34,729 nucleotides of DNA from Virgisporangium aurantiacum. GTDB lineage: Bacteria > Actinomycetota > Actinomycetes > Mycobacteriales > Micromonosporaceae. Position 1 is the first letter of the stretch. Every line of letters begins with the position of its first letter. The notes below the pieces were generated by a model. That model was not told the origin of the DNA, made no database searches, and saw only the letters and a list, made by a program, of their open reading frames with translations. A program made the translations under genes and the position numbers. Positions 6,433 to 14,054 of the stretch are shown here, piece after piece. The DNA lies in NCBI RefSeq assembly GCF_016863635.1, contig NZ_BOPG01000092.1, positions 1 to 34,729 on the forward strand, written 5' to 3'.

Positions 6433-7661
6433 GCGCCGCCGCCGGCCTGCCAGTCGTCCCGACCGGTGACCTCGATGCCCTTCTCGCCGCCGTGTCCGCG
6501 GAACGGATGAGCGCCGCCGTGGCCCGGCTCGCCAGCGACGAGTTCACCGGCCGGCGCGTCGGCACGGCCGGCGGCAACGCCGCCCGCACCTGGCTCACCC
6601 GGCAACTCACCGACATCGGCGCGACACCAACCACCGATCCGTTCACCGTGCCCGCTGTGCCCGACGTCTACCGCGCACCGACCGTCCACTGGGGACAGAC
6701 ACCCTTGGCGTTCGGCCGCGACGTCGCCATTCACCTCGCCTCGGCCGACATGCCGGCGCCGCGTGCCGGCGAGCTCGGCGTCGCCGGTGTCGACGACCCG
6801 GTCGACCGGTGGCTGCTCGTTCCGTCCGGCATGAGCCTGTTCGACGCCTACGGGCACGCCTACCGCGCCGCCGGACTCCTGCTCCCGCGCGGCGTCGACG
6901 CCGACGGTTGGCAGTACACGATGCTGGCCGGGCCCAACCCCGGACCGTTGCCGATCCTGACCGTCGAAACCGCCCTCCACCGCAGAATGCTCGACGAGGG
7001 TGGCACCCTGACCGCCGACGCACCGATCCGCCGCACCGACGTCATTGGCACGAATCTCCACGGCAGAATCCGTTCGCCCGAACCGGGCCGGACGGACCTG
7101 CTCCTCGCCGCCCACTACGACGGCGTCGGCGACCATCCCCGTCTCCGTCAGCCCGCGGCAGCCGACAACGCCAGCGGCGTCGCCGTCGTCTGCGAGGTGG
7201 CCCGACTCCTCGCGCCGGCCCTCCCTGGTGGCGCCGGCCTGTCCGTGGCTCTCCTCGACGGCGAGGAGACCGGAGCCCTCGGCTCCGCCCACCACGCCGC
7301 CCGACTGACCGGCTCGCCGCTGGTCGTCAACGTCGACGGCGCGGGCCACCTGCACGACGCCGCCGCGGTCGAGGCCGGCGGACCGGCACACGGACTGCTG
7401 GCCGTCCTCGACCAGGCCGGCCGGCACACCGGAGTGCCTCTCGCCGCCGGGCCGGTCGCCTCCGACAACCGCCGCTACGCCGCAGCCGGGTTCGCCGCCA
7501 TCGGCATCGGCGCCGGCATGGTCGGCTACCACAGCCCTGCCGACGTCCCGGCCCACGTTCAACCCGAGGCCCTGACCGCAATCGCACGGCTCGTCCTCGC
7601 GACCGTCTGGCTGGCCAGCACGACGGCGGCCGGCGCCAGCAACGCGGATGCCCACCGTTAG
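6429..7661 (+). CDS. M28 family metallopeptidase (aminopeptidase type), cytoplasmic
   Basis: 410 residues from the ATG at 6429, overlapping the CCG-protein stop. The N-terminal half (FTGRRVGTAGGNAARTWL) is typical of M28 peptidases. Co-catalytic zinc ligands are all visible: His229 in AHYDG, Asp246 in ADNASG, Glu279-Glu280 in DGEETG (catalytic Glu and ligand), Asp303 in NVDGAG and His368 in GYHSPAD. An insertion (about 90-190) resembles a PA-like lid domain. There is no signal peptide or lipobox, whereas many M28 enzymes are secreted. Translational coupling to the CCG protein suggests it processes or recycles that Cys-rich protein, or cleaves thiol-peptide conjugates of arsenic; this is inference. 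Confidence 0.88.
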   Translation: MSAAAGLPVVPTGDLDALLAAVSAERMSAAVARLASDEFTGRRVGTAGGNAARTWLTRQLTDIGATPTTDPFTVPAVPDVYRAPTVHWGQTPLAFGRDVAIHLASADMPAPRAGELGVAGVDDPVDRWLLVPSGMSLFDAYGHAYRAAGLLLPRGVDADGWQYTMLAGPNPGPLPILTVETALHRRMLDEGGTLTADAPIRRTDVIGTNLHGRIRSPEPGRTDLLLAAHYDGVGDHPRLRQPAAADNASGVAVVCEVARLLAPALPGGAGLSVALLDGEETGALGSAHHAARLTGSPLVVNVDGAGHLHDAAAVEAGGPAHGLLAVLDQAGRHTGVPLAAGPVASDNRRYAAAGFAAIGIGAGMVGYHSPADVPAHVQPEALTAIARLVLATVWLASTTAAGASNADAHR

Positions 7662-7678
7662 GCCGGGAACCCTTGGGG

Positions 7679-7831
7679 TCAGCGGTCGTACTCTCCGGAC
7701 TTCGTCCCATCGACAAAGGCCCGCCACCCGGCACGGTTGAACACGAGTGCCGGGCCGGCGGGATCCTTGCTGTCGCGCAGGGCCACGCGGGCGCCGAGGT
7801 CGGCGCACTCGACGCACTGGCCGCTGCGCAT
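7679..7831 (-). pseudogene. DUF397 domain remnant
   Basis: The reading frame contains SGQCVECADLGARVALRDSK and then DPAGPALVF...WRAFVDG, the conserved core of the actinobacterial DUF397 family. Normal members begin with a WRKSSxSGxxG segment, which is missing. Upstream codons to 7873 (a GTG) bear no resemblance to the family. No XRE partner, the usual neighbour, is adjacent. It is most likely a 5'-truncated relic; a short functional protein from the ATG at 7831 cannot be excluded. Confidence 0.65.
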
Positions 7832-7969
7832 CTCCGTTCTAGGAAATGGCTTCAATTCGCTTCTTGACGACACGCGGCGCCGGACCTGACGGACGGTTGC
7901 GCAACGTCCGGCAGGTCGTCACGCGCTCACCACTGTCGGCGCCGTAACGAGTTTCGGACTTGCCTCTGG

Positions 7970-8013
7970 TACCCCTGGGGGGTAGCGTCCTTACCCATAC
8001 CCCCAGGGGGTAT
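7970..8013. promoter_or_regulatory. Two CsoR-type copper operators
   Basis: TACCCCTGGGGGGTA (7970-7984) and the symmetric ATACCCCCAGGGGGTAT (7997-8013) match the G-tract palindrome bound by CsoR repressors in Streptomyces (ATACCCCC..GGGGTAT type). The centres are 28 bases apart. They lie about 90 bases before the GNAT gene. No csoR, copZ or copA gene is in the window, so the regulator would act in trans. Confidence 0.7.
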
Positions 8014-8104
8014 ATCACGAGGGGAGACGGCTGCCGCGCCGTCCGCGGCGCCGGCTGAGGACGCGCCGGCGCCCGCGAACCGATAGCAAACCTACGGAGG
8101 ACCC

Positions 8105-8575
8105 ATGGACATCAGCCCGACGATGACCGTCGAACCGGCCCGGCCGCAGGACATGGCCACACTGACAACCATCGTTCGCACTTCGGACGCCTACGACGGT
8201 CACTACCGGCCGTTGGCCGCCGCACAGACCCTCGACGTCGCATACCTCAACACCAACGTGGTGCGGGTGATCCGTGGCCCCGGCGGCGACGTTCACGGGT
8301 TCTACAGCCTGCTGCTGCCCGGTATGGGTGCGGAGGGCGAGGGTGAACTCGACTTCATCTTCGTCGCCAACGGGCTCAAACGCCGCGGCGTCGGCCGCGC
8401 ACTCTTCGACGACATGCGTGTGGTGGCACGGGAATTGGAACTGAGCCTGGTGCATATCGTTGTGCATCCGCCGGCGGAGCCGTTCTATCTGGCGTGCGGC
8501 GCCCGCCGCATCGGAGAGATCCCGCCCACCGGGCGGGCGACCTGGACACGGCCGTACCTGACACTCGTTCCCTGA
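8105..8575 (+). CDS. GNAT family N-acetyltransferase
   Basis: 156 residues; the ATG at 8105 follows GGAGG. The acetyl-CoA loop is seen in LDFIFVANGLKRRGVGRALF (R-R-G-V-G-R), followed by a C-terminal PAEPFYLACGARRIGEIP typical of GNAT motif B. No substrate can be assigned. It is the first gene downstream of the two CsoR-type operators, and DUF6153 and DUF305 genes follow on the same strand after a 190-base spacer without a clear gene. Copper control is inferred from the operators. Confidence 0.82.
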   Translation: MDISPTMTVEPARPQDMATLTTIVRTSDAYDGHYRPLAAAQTLDVAYLNTNVVRVIRGPGGDVHGFYSLLLPGMGAEGEGELDFIFVANGLKRRGVGRALFDDMRVVARELELSLVHIVVHPPAEPFYLACGARRIGEIPPTGRATWTRPYLTLVP

Positions 8576-8765
8576 CGACCGACCGGACAAAGAAATTCGG
8601 ACCGGACCGCCCAGCGGTCGAGATGTTGCGCACGGATGGCGAATCACTCGCTCGCTATGGTGTCGACCGTGAGCCACGCGCGGCCGGCCCCGGCTGCAAC
8701 CCGGTCACCCCGTACGCATCGGAGGTCGTTACGGTGGTGTGCGGTTCGAGCAGTGGAGGTGACGG

Positions 8766-9200
8766 GTGGCTGGTGTGGGTGTCGGGCTGCGTCGCCTGCT
8801 GCTACTCGCCCTGCTGAGCATCGGCGTGATCGGCATGCACACCGTCGGTCACTCCTCGGATCATCACTCCTGGGAAACACTGGCAACCGGGACCAGCGAC
8901 GTCGCCGACGTTGCCATGGCAGACACGTGTGACGGCGACTGCGGGTCACACGGATCTCTCGCCGTCTGGCCCGACTCGGGGTCCCACCGGTTGCCGGGCG
9001 GCACCGGACTGATGATCGTCTGTCTGGCCGTGCTGGTCGGAGTCGGTGTGCTGGCACTGCTCTCTCATGCCCTGGCCCGGTGGGCCGGACCAGGGGCCAG
9101 GGGAGCACCGCCCGGAACCACACGGTTCCCGCACACCGGGCCCGCGCTCGGGCTTCCTTTCCCGTTGCGTCTCGTCGACGTGGCGGTGTTGCGGATTTAG
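8766..9200 (+). CDS. DUF6153 family small membrane protein
   Basis: 144 residues from a GTG at 8766 preceded by GGAGGTGA. An N-terminal membrane segment (LRRLLLLALLSIGVIGMHTV) leads to a His-rich stretch HTVGHSSDHHSWE and a CDGDCGSH motif. A second membrane segment (LMIVCLAVLVGVGVLALLSH) is followed by an Arg/Pro-rich tail. The pattern fits the DUF6153 family found next to DUF305 genes in actinobacteria. The His/Cys loop, probably outside the cytoplasm, could bind copper. Function unknown. Confidence 0.7.
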   Translation: MAGVGVGLRRLLLLALLSIGVIGMHTVGHSSDHHSWETLATGTSDVADVAMADTCDGDCGSHGSLAVWPDSGSHRLPGGTGLMIVCLAVLVGVGVLALLSHALARWAGPGARGAPPGTTRFPHTGPALGLPFPLRLVDVAVLRI

Positions 9201-9292
9201 AACGACGGCCACCGGCTGACCGCGCAAACGCGCTCGGCCGTTCCGTCGACCCTTCCGTAGCACTCTTCCGTTGACGAGAGGAACACGATCAC

Positions 9293-9898
9293 ATGAACCG
9301 CACTCTGGTGCGTCGAGCTTTGCTGCCCTTCGCCGCCGTGGCGGTGTTCGCGCTGGCCGGTTGCGGCGGCGACGAGGACACGGGCAGCGGCATGGACCAC
9401 GGCTCGGACACGTCCACCGCCGGCGGCACCTCGTCGCAGACGTTCAACGACGCCGACGTCACGTTCGCGCAGAACATGATCGCCCACCACCAGCAGGCCG
9501 TGGAGATGGCCGATCTCGCCGCGAGCCGTGCGGCCAGCACCGAGGTCAAGACCCTTGCCACACAGATCAAAGCGGCGCAGCAGCCGGAGATCGACACGAT
9601 GACCGCATGGTGCAAGGCGTGGGGCAAGCCCACCGTCCCGGCCGGCGGTCACGATGGCCACAGCATGCCCGGCATGATGTCCACGCAGGACATGGACACG
9701 CTCAAGGCCGCCCGCGGCGCGGCGTTCGACAAGCAGTTCGCCCAGATGATGATCGACCATCACACCGGTGCCATCCAGATGGCCCAGGAGGTGCAGAAGA
9801 ACGGCAGCAACCCGGAGGTCAAGAAGTTGGCCGCCGACATCGAGAAGGTCCAGCAGGCCGAGATAGCAAGTCTGAAGAAGGTTCTCGGCCAGAGTTGA
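9293..9898 (+). CDS. DUF305 lipoprotein
   Basis: 201 residues. A lipoprotein signal peptide ends in the lipobox LAGC (Cys about 24). Two DUF305 helical repeats follow: NMIAHHQQAVEMADLA and MMIDHHTGAIQMAQ, each with the HH...A..MA signature of the ferritin-like DUF305 fold. The linker is His/Met rich (GGHDGHSMPGMMS). Members are extracytoplasmic and are often linked to copper handling, which agrees with the upstream CsoR-type boxes; a direct metal role is inference. GAGAGGAA precedes the start, and a strong hairpin follows the stop. Confidence 0.88.
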   Translation: MNRTLVRRALLPFAAVAVFALAGCGGDEDTGSGMDHGSDTSTAGGTSSQTFNDADVTFAQNMIAHHQQAVEMADLAASRAASTEVKTLATQIKAAQQPEIDTMTAWCKAWGKPTVPAGGHDGHSMPGMMSTQDMDTLKAARGAAFDKQFAQMMIDHHTGAIQMAQEVQKNGSNPEVKKLAADIEKVQQAEIASLKKVLGQS

Positions 9899-9905
9899 CC
9901 GTCGC

Positions 9906-9936
9906 GGTGGGGTGTCCGCGCACCGGGCACCCCACC
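9906..9936 (+). terminator. Hairpin terminator after the DUF305 gene
   Basis: GGTGGGGTG (9906-9914) pairs perfectly with CACCCCACC (9928-9936). A further CCG/CGG pairing is possible inside the loop. No T-tract follows, as is common in high-GC actinomycetes. Confidence 0.65.
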
Positions 9937-9997
9937 ATTCACGGGCTCGCCTTCGTGGATTCTGATTTCTCTCCCTCTCTCTTGCCGCCCTTCAATT

Positions 9998-10036
9998 GGT
10001 TGTACCGTCGAACCAGAAGGTTGTATGGTCGAACCA
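9998..10036 (+). promoter_or_regulatory. Tandem MarR operators overlapping a leaderless promoter
   Basis: GGTTGTACCGTCGAACCA (9998-10015) is repeated as GGTTGTATGGTCGAACCA (10019-10036), exactly 21 bases (two helical turns) apart. Each is an imperfect palindrome with GGTT/AACC ends. TTGTAC (10000-10005) and TATGGT (10024-10029), 18 bases apart, could be the -35 and -10. Transcription would then begin at or near the ATG at 10036. Confidence 0.7.
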
Positions 10037-10479
10037 TGTCGGAGATGGGGGAGGCGGCCGCCGCGCAGGAGGCGTTGCAGCGGTTCGTACGCAACTTCGG
10101 TCTGCACCAGCCCGACCGCACCCCGTGCGGGCAACCGCTGCCGGTCTCCGAGGCGTATGCCGTGGCCGAACTGCACCGGGAAGGCCGCATGCGGCAGGTG
10201 GAGCTCGGCCGCCGGCTGCGGCTGGAGAAGAGCACCGTCAGCCGCCTGGTCACCAACCTCGCCAACCGGGGATGGGTACGCCGGCACACCGCCGACGACG
10301 ACGGGCGCGGCGTCCAGCTCGAACTCACCGACGCCGGGGCAACCGCCGCCGAGCGGTTGGCTACCGCCCGGCAGGCCAGGTTCGCCGCTCTTCTGGACCG
10401 CGTACCCGATGACCAACGTGCCGCGCTCGTCGCCGCACTCCAACTGCTCGCGGAGGCAACCGATGAACCGAACCCGTAG
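10036..10479 (+). CDS. MarR family transcriptional regulator
   Basis: 147 residues. The start at 10036 is chosen because it begins the family-like sequence MSEMGEAAAAQEALQRFVRN and directly follows the operator repeats. The winged helix is clear: SEAYAVAELHREGRMRQVEL, recognition helix LRLEKSTVSRLVTNLANRGW, and the wing RRHTADDDGRGVQLELTDAG. The two operator copies overlapping the promoter point to autorepression. The lipoprotein gene starts 17 bases before this stop, so the two are coupled. The ligand is unknown. Confidence 0.9.
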   Translation: MSEMGEAAAAQEALQRFVRNFGLHQPDRTPCGQPLPVSEAYAVAELHREGRMRQVELGRRLRLEKSTVSRLVTNLANRGWVRRHTADDDGRGVQLELTDAGATAAERLATARQARFAALLDRVPDDQRAALVAALQLLAEATDEPNP

Positions 10480-10942
10480 CGCGACGCTGGCCCTCGTCGT
10501 CGCGCTCGCACTGGTCACCGGGTGCAGTGGCGGCACCGACCGGCAGGCCGACGTCGCGGCGCGGGGTGCGGCGGTCATGCCGTTCGACCTCGAACGCACC
10601 ACCCACCGGTTCACCAAGGCCGACACCGGCGGGGTGCAGACCGTCGTCGCCGACGACCCGACCGACACCGGCCAGATCGACCCGATCCGCCAGCACCTGC
10701 GCACGGAGACCGACCGGTTCAGCCGGGGCGACTACACCGACCCCGGCCGCATCCACGGCGACGACATGCCCGGCCTCGCCGCCCTCCGCACCGGCGCCGC
10801 CCGGATCACCGTCACCTACCAGGACATCCCGGCGGGCGGGCAGATCACCTACACCACCGCCGATCCGGCACTCGTCACCGCGTTGCACGCCTGGTTCGAC
10901 GCCCAGGTCACCGACCACGGACCGCACGCCGAGCACGGGTGA
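10463..10942 (+). CDS. Small lipoprotein of the MPFDLxxTTHxFT family
   Basis: 159 residues from the ATG at 10463, overlapping marR. A signal peptide ends in the lipobox LVTGC. The mature part has MPFDLERTTHRFTKADTGGV, QIDPIRQHLRTE, GDYTDPGRIHGDDMPG and a C-terminal ALHAWFDAQVTDHGPHAEHG. Similar actinobacterial proteins are often misannotated as aspartate carbamoyltransferase; nothing here resembles that enzyme. His residues at HGDDM and in the C-terminal tail could bind metal. The role is unknown; the coupled MarR suggests it responds to the same signal. Confidence 0.8.
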   Translation: MNRTRSATLALVVALALVTGCSGGTDRQADVAARGAAVMPFDLERTTHRFTKADTGGVQTVVADDPTDTGQIDPIRQHLRTETDRFSRGDYTDPGRIHGDDMPGLAALRTGAARITVTYQDIPAGGQITYTTADPALVTALHAWFDAQVTDHGPHAEHG

Positions 10943-10955
10943 CCACGGCGGCGGG

Positions 10956-11384
10956 TCAGGCCGTCGTCGGCGCGGCCGTCATCGCGATCCGGTCGGTCAG
11001 GATCGCCTGGAAGTGCGGACAGGCGCCCAGATCCTCGTGCTCACAACCCAGTGCGCAGTCGATCAGGTCGAGGGAAGTCTGCGCCCGCGCGATGCGGCGG
11101 GCCAGGTCGGCACGGTGGCCGCGCAGGAGGTCGGTGCGCGTGGCCGGGTTCGGCGCGGTCATGATGGCGCGGATGTCGTCCAGGCCGAACCCGACCTCCT
11201 TCGCCCGCAGGATGATCGCGATCCGGTAGAGCTGGTCACGGCCGTAGCGGCGGCGGCCGGCCACCGCCCGCGCCGGGGCAAGCAACCCGACCGACTCCCA
11301 GTGCCGCAACACATGCGGTGCCAGACCGAACCGGGCGGCCGCCTCGCCGATGCTCAGCAACGGCTGCTCATCGCTTGACTTCAT
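10956..11384 (-). CDS. MerR family regulator with Cys/His-rich C-terminus
   Basis: 142 residues from MKSSDEQPLLSIGEAAARFG. The N-terminal MerR helix-turn-helix and wing are clear (LAPHVLRHWESVGLL, AGRRRYGRDQLYRI). A dimerisation helix follows. The C-terminal part has Cys110, Cys114, His116, Cys122 and His124 (DCALGCEHEDLGACPHF), a possible metal or redox site. It is divergent from a methyltransferase gene with only 28 bases between the start codons, as in MerR-regulated pairs where the factor binds between overlapping promoters. It is convergent with the lipoprotein gene, 13 bases apart. Confidence 0.88.
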   Translation of the reverse strand: MKSSDEQPLLSIGEAAARFGLAPHVLRHWESVGLLAPARAVAGRRRYGRDQLYRIAIILRAKEVGFGLDDIRAIMTAPNPATRTDLLRGHRADLARRIARAQTSLDLIDCALGCEHEDLGACPHFQAILTDRIAMTAAPTTA

Positions 11385-11412
11385 GTCGACATTAGGTCGC
11401 AGGCTGGTGACC
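11385..11412. promoter_or_regulatory. Divergent MerR operator/promoter
   Basis: The 28-base gap between the two start codons contains GGTC (11395-11398), ten bases and GACC (11409-11412), a short dyad suited to a MerR dimer. No ribosome binding sites fit, so both transcripts are probably leaderless or their promoters extend into the genes. Confidence 0.45.
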
Positions 11413-12216
11413 ATGTCAACGACGACCAGCACCCCCGACCCGACCCCGGGCACGCCGGACTCCGAGGCGATGATCGGGCTGCTCGACATCGCCGACGCCC
11501 TGCCCGGGGCCGCCGCATTGCGCCAGCGCAGCTATGACCTGCTCGCGCTGTCCGCCGGGTCGGCTGTTGTCGACGTCGGGTGCGGCACCGGCCGGGCCGT
11601 GGCCGAACTCGCCGAACGTGGCATGCGCCCCGTCGGCGTCGACGTCGACGAACAGATCATCGACCTGGCACGGCAACGCTGGCCCGGTACCGACCTACGA
11701 ATCGGCGACGCCTACCACCTGCCGTTCCCGGACGCCTCGTTCACCGGCTATCGCGCCGACAAGGTGTTCCACGGCCTCGCCGACCCCGGCCGGGCCCTGG
11801 CCGAGGCACACCGCGTCCTTGTCCCCGGCGGACGCATCGTCCTCATCGGGCAGGACTGGGACAGCTTCATCATCGACGCCGACGACATCGCGCTGACCCG
11901 CACCATCCTGCATGCCCGCGCCGACACCATCCCCAGCCCGTGGGCCGGGCGCCGCTACCGCAACCTGCTCCGGGCCGCCGGGTTCCAGGACGCCACGGTC
12001 GAGGTCCAAACCGCGGTGTTCACCGACGCCACCATGCTGACCGTTCTGCTCGGTGTTGCCCGCGCGGCCCAGGGCGCAGGGGCGATCACCGCCACGCAGG
12101 CCGACGGCTGGATCGCCGAGCAGACCGATAGAGCGGACAACGGAACACTGTTCCTTGCGATCCCCCTCTTCGTCGCGGCAGCCCACCGGCCGTACCTCGC
12201 TGTGACCGGCCCGTAG
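11413..12216 (+). CDS. Class I SAM-dependent methyltransferase
   Basis: 267 residues from the ATG at 11413. SAM-binding motif I is VVDVGCGTGRAVAELAERG; the acidic end of beta-2 is PVGVDVDEQII; LRIGDAYHLPFPDASFTGYR and RVLVPGGRIVLIGQDWDS are post-motif elements of the UbiE/COQ5-like group. The C-terminal 100 residues shape the unknown acceptor site. The divergent MerR with Cys/His residues may control it. A link to arsenic methylation is not supported: the three or four conserved ArsM cysteines are absent. Confidence 0.88.
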   Translation: MSTTTSTPDPTPGTPDSEAMIGLLDIADALPGAAALRQRSYDLLALSAGSAVVDVGCGTGRAVAELAERGMRPVGVDVDEQIIDLARQRWPGTDLRIGDAYHLPFPDASFTGYRADKVFHGLADPGRALAEAHRVLVPGGRIVLIGQDWDSFIIDADDIALTRTILHARADTIPSPWAGRRYRNLLRAAGFQDATVEVQTAVFTDATMLTVLLGVARAAQGAGAITATQADGWIAEQTDRADNGTLFLAIPLFVAAAHRPYLAVTGP

Positions 12217-12286
12217 CGTGCCCCGGGCAGGGATCTGGGCGAGAATGAGCCGGCACGGACGCTGATCACCCCTGGAAGGACTCGCC

Positions 12287-13243
12287 TTGGCCGGTGGACT
12301 CGTAGCTCTGCTGGATGACGTGGCGGTACTGGTTCGGGCCGCCGCGGCGTCCATCGACGATGTCGGGGCAGCCGCCGCGAAGGCCGGCTCGAAGGCCGCG
12401 GGTGTCGTCATCGACGACGCGGCCGTCACGCCGCAGTACGTGCGGAGCCTCGCGGCCGAGCGCGAACTACCGATCATCAAACGTATCGCCCTGGGGTCGC
12501 TGCGCAACAAGTTCCTCATCATCCTGCCGGCGGTGCTGCTGCTCAGCCAGTTCGTGCCCTGGCTGCTCACTCCGATCCTCATGCTCGGCGGCGCCTATCT
12601 GTGTTACGAGGGCGCGGAGAAGGTGTGGGCCAAGATCGCCCATCACGACGCGCACGGCGCGGGCGAGGAGACCGCCCCGGACGAGAAGACCCTGGTGGCC
12701 GGGGCCGTGCGAACCGACCTGATCCTCTCGGCCGAGATCATGGTCATCACCCTGAACGAGGTGGTCGACGAGACGTTCTGGTCCCGCCTGGCGATCCTGG
12801 CCCTGGTGGCGGTCGTCATGACCGTCCTGGTGTACGGCGCGGTCGCCCTCATCGTGAAAATGGACGACGCCGGGCTGCGCCTGGCGCAACGTTCCGGCGC
12901 GATCGCCACGTTCGGTCGCGGTCTGGTGCGGGCGATGCCACTGGTCCTCACCGCGCTCACGGTGGTCGGCACCGCCGCGATGCTGTGGGTGGGCGGGCAC
13001 ATCATCCTGGTGGGCACCGACGAACTAGGCCTGCATTTCCTGTACGAGGCCGTGCACCACGTCGAGGAAGCAGTCCACGACGCCACGGGTGTTCTCGGCG
13101 GGCTCGTCGGCTGGTTGGTCAACACGGTGGCCAGCGCGATCCTCGGGCTGCTCATCGGCGCACTGGTCGTGCTCGTCGTGACGTTCGCCCTCCACCGCCG
13201 CAAGCCCAAGTCTGCGGCTGGGTCCGGTGCGAACTCGCACTGA
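12287..13243 (+). CDS. DUF808 (YedI-like) inner membrane protein
   Basis: 318 residues. A TTG start at 12287 is chosen because GGAAGGA lies seven bases upstream and the N-terminus (AGGLVALLDDVAVLVRAAAAS) matches the DUF808 opening. The conserved core RNKFLIILPAVLLLSQFVPW ... LGGAYLCYEGAEKV is present. Several membrane segments follow, with a charged, His-containing insert (AHHDAHGAGEETAPDEK) and TDLILSAEIMVITLNEV. The C-terminus is basic. Function of the family is unknown. It stands alone; a short unexplained coding-like fragment follows. Confidence 0.85.
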   Translation: MAGGLVALLDDVAVLVRAAAASIDDVGAAAAKAGSKAAGVVIDDAAVTPQYVRSLAAERELPIIKRIALGSLRNKFLIILPAVLLLSQFVPWLLTPILMLGGAYLCYEGAEKVWAKIAHHDAHGAGEETAPDEKTLVAGAVRTDLILSAEIMVITLNEVVDETFWSRLAILALVAVVMTVLVYGAVALIVKMDDAGLRLAQRSGAIATFGRGLVRAMPLVLTALTVVGTAAMLWVGGHIILVGTDELGLHFLYEAVHHVEEAVHDATGVLGGLVGWLVNTVASAILGLLIGALVVLVVTFALHRRKPKSAAGSGANSH

Positions 13244-13293
13244 ACGCCCTCGCTGGCATTGCGGGACGGGCACCTGCTGCTCGACCATCAACT

Positions 13294-13419
13294 TTCTTCA
13301 CCCGCACCGAGAATGCCCCCGCCTGGATCTCCGCCCACCCCGCACGCATCGCGATCATGCTCACCCGGGAAAAAGCCGTCACGTTGGGCCGCAACATCTT
13401 CGCCCCGCTGCTGGCGTGA
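13294..13419 (+). pseudogene. Coding-like C-terminal gene fragment
   Basis: An open frame of 41 codons ending in TGA reads FFTRTENAPAWISAHPARIA and closes with LGRNIFAPLLA. Third positions are nearly all G or C, as in real genes here, yet no start codon or ribosome binding site fits. It may be the 3' relic of a deleted gene. I do not recognise the family. The rest of the 13244-13481 spacer shows nothing. Confidence 0.35.
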
Positions 13420-13481
13420 GTGGTCAGCCGGTCCTGGACCGACGGTTCGGCGTGACCAGCGTCGGCCGGCGAGGAGGGCGA

Positions 13482-14054
13482 TCAGCCGAGGATCACCGGG
13501 AGGGTTCGTGCGGTCAGGCCGACGCGGATCAGGCTGGCGGGGATCGCCGCGAGCATCGGCCAGGCGGGGCCCGGCGCTGCCAGGAGGACAGTTGCGAGCA
13601 TCGTCAGGTCCAGCAGGACGAGCCCGGAGCCGCCGACCGCACCGAGTTGGGTGCGTCGCAGGCTGCCGGTAGCGGTCGCCGCGATCGCCAGCAGGCTCAC
13701 CACGGCGGCCAGGGTTGCCGCGTACGCGGCAACCACTTCGGCCGGCACCGGCCAGGTCCAGACCTGGGCGGCCACGAGGCCGATACCCCAGAGCATCCCG
13801 ACGAGGGGACCGGTTGCCAGCAACCACCGGGCCGTTCGCCGCCCCGGTGCGTGGGTGACGAACGCCCGCACCACCTGGTCGGCGGTGCCGAACTCCTCGA
13901 TCGCCGCCTGTGCGGCGTCCCGTGGTGGCAATCCGGCTGCGCGCCGGTGGTGCCAGGTTTCCAGGAGCCCGTCGGCGAGTTCGTCGACCGCGTCGGCCGG
14001 CAGCCGGCGGGCCAGCTCGGCGAGGTAGTCGTCGATCAGCTCGTGGCCGGCCAT
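13482..14054 (-). CDS. PadR-linked membrane protein (HAAS-like)
   Basis: 190 residues from MAGHELIDDYLAELARRL. The N-terminal 70 residues form a helical domain (LPADAVDELADGLLETWHHR, AAQAAIEEFGTADQVVRAFV) like the HAAS/permease-prefix domain that accompanies PadR regulators. Four hydrophobic segments follow (TGPLVGMLWGIGLVAAQVW onward). The start lies 19 bases inside the padR 3' end, so they are coupled. It may modulate PadR or sense membrane stress; the role is inferred from similar pairs. Confidence 0.8.
   Translation of the reverse strand: MAGHELIDDYLAELARRLPADAVDELADGLLETWHHRRAAGLPPRDAAQAAIEEFGTADQVVRAFVTHAPGRRTARWLLATGPLVGMLWGIGLVAAQVWTWPVPAEVVAAYAATLAAVVSLLAIAATATGSLRRTQLGAVGGSGLVLLDLTMLATVLLAAPGPAWPMLAAIPASLIRVGLTARTLPVILG

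Noticed and set aside
5964..7817. A minus-strand open frame of 617 codons opposite the CCG and M28 genes
   Set aside because: The composition is Gly/Arg/Val with no motifs, while the plus strand has complete M28 motifs and ribosome sites.
10463..10942. Aspartate carbamoyltransferase annotation for the lipoprotein
   Set aside because: It has a lipobox, is half the usual length and has none of the carbamoyl-phosphate binding motifs.
11413..12216. ArsM arsenite methyltransferase
   Set aside because: The conserved ArsM cysteines are missing and the gene is outside the ars operons.
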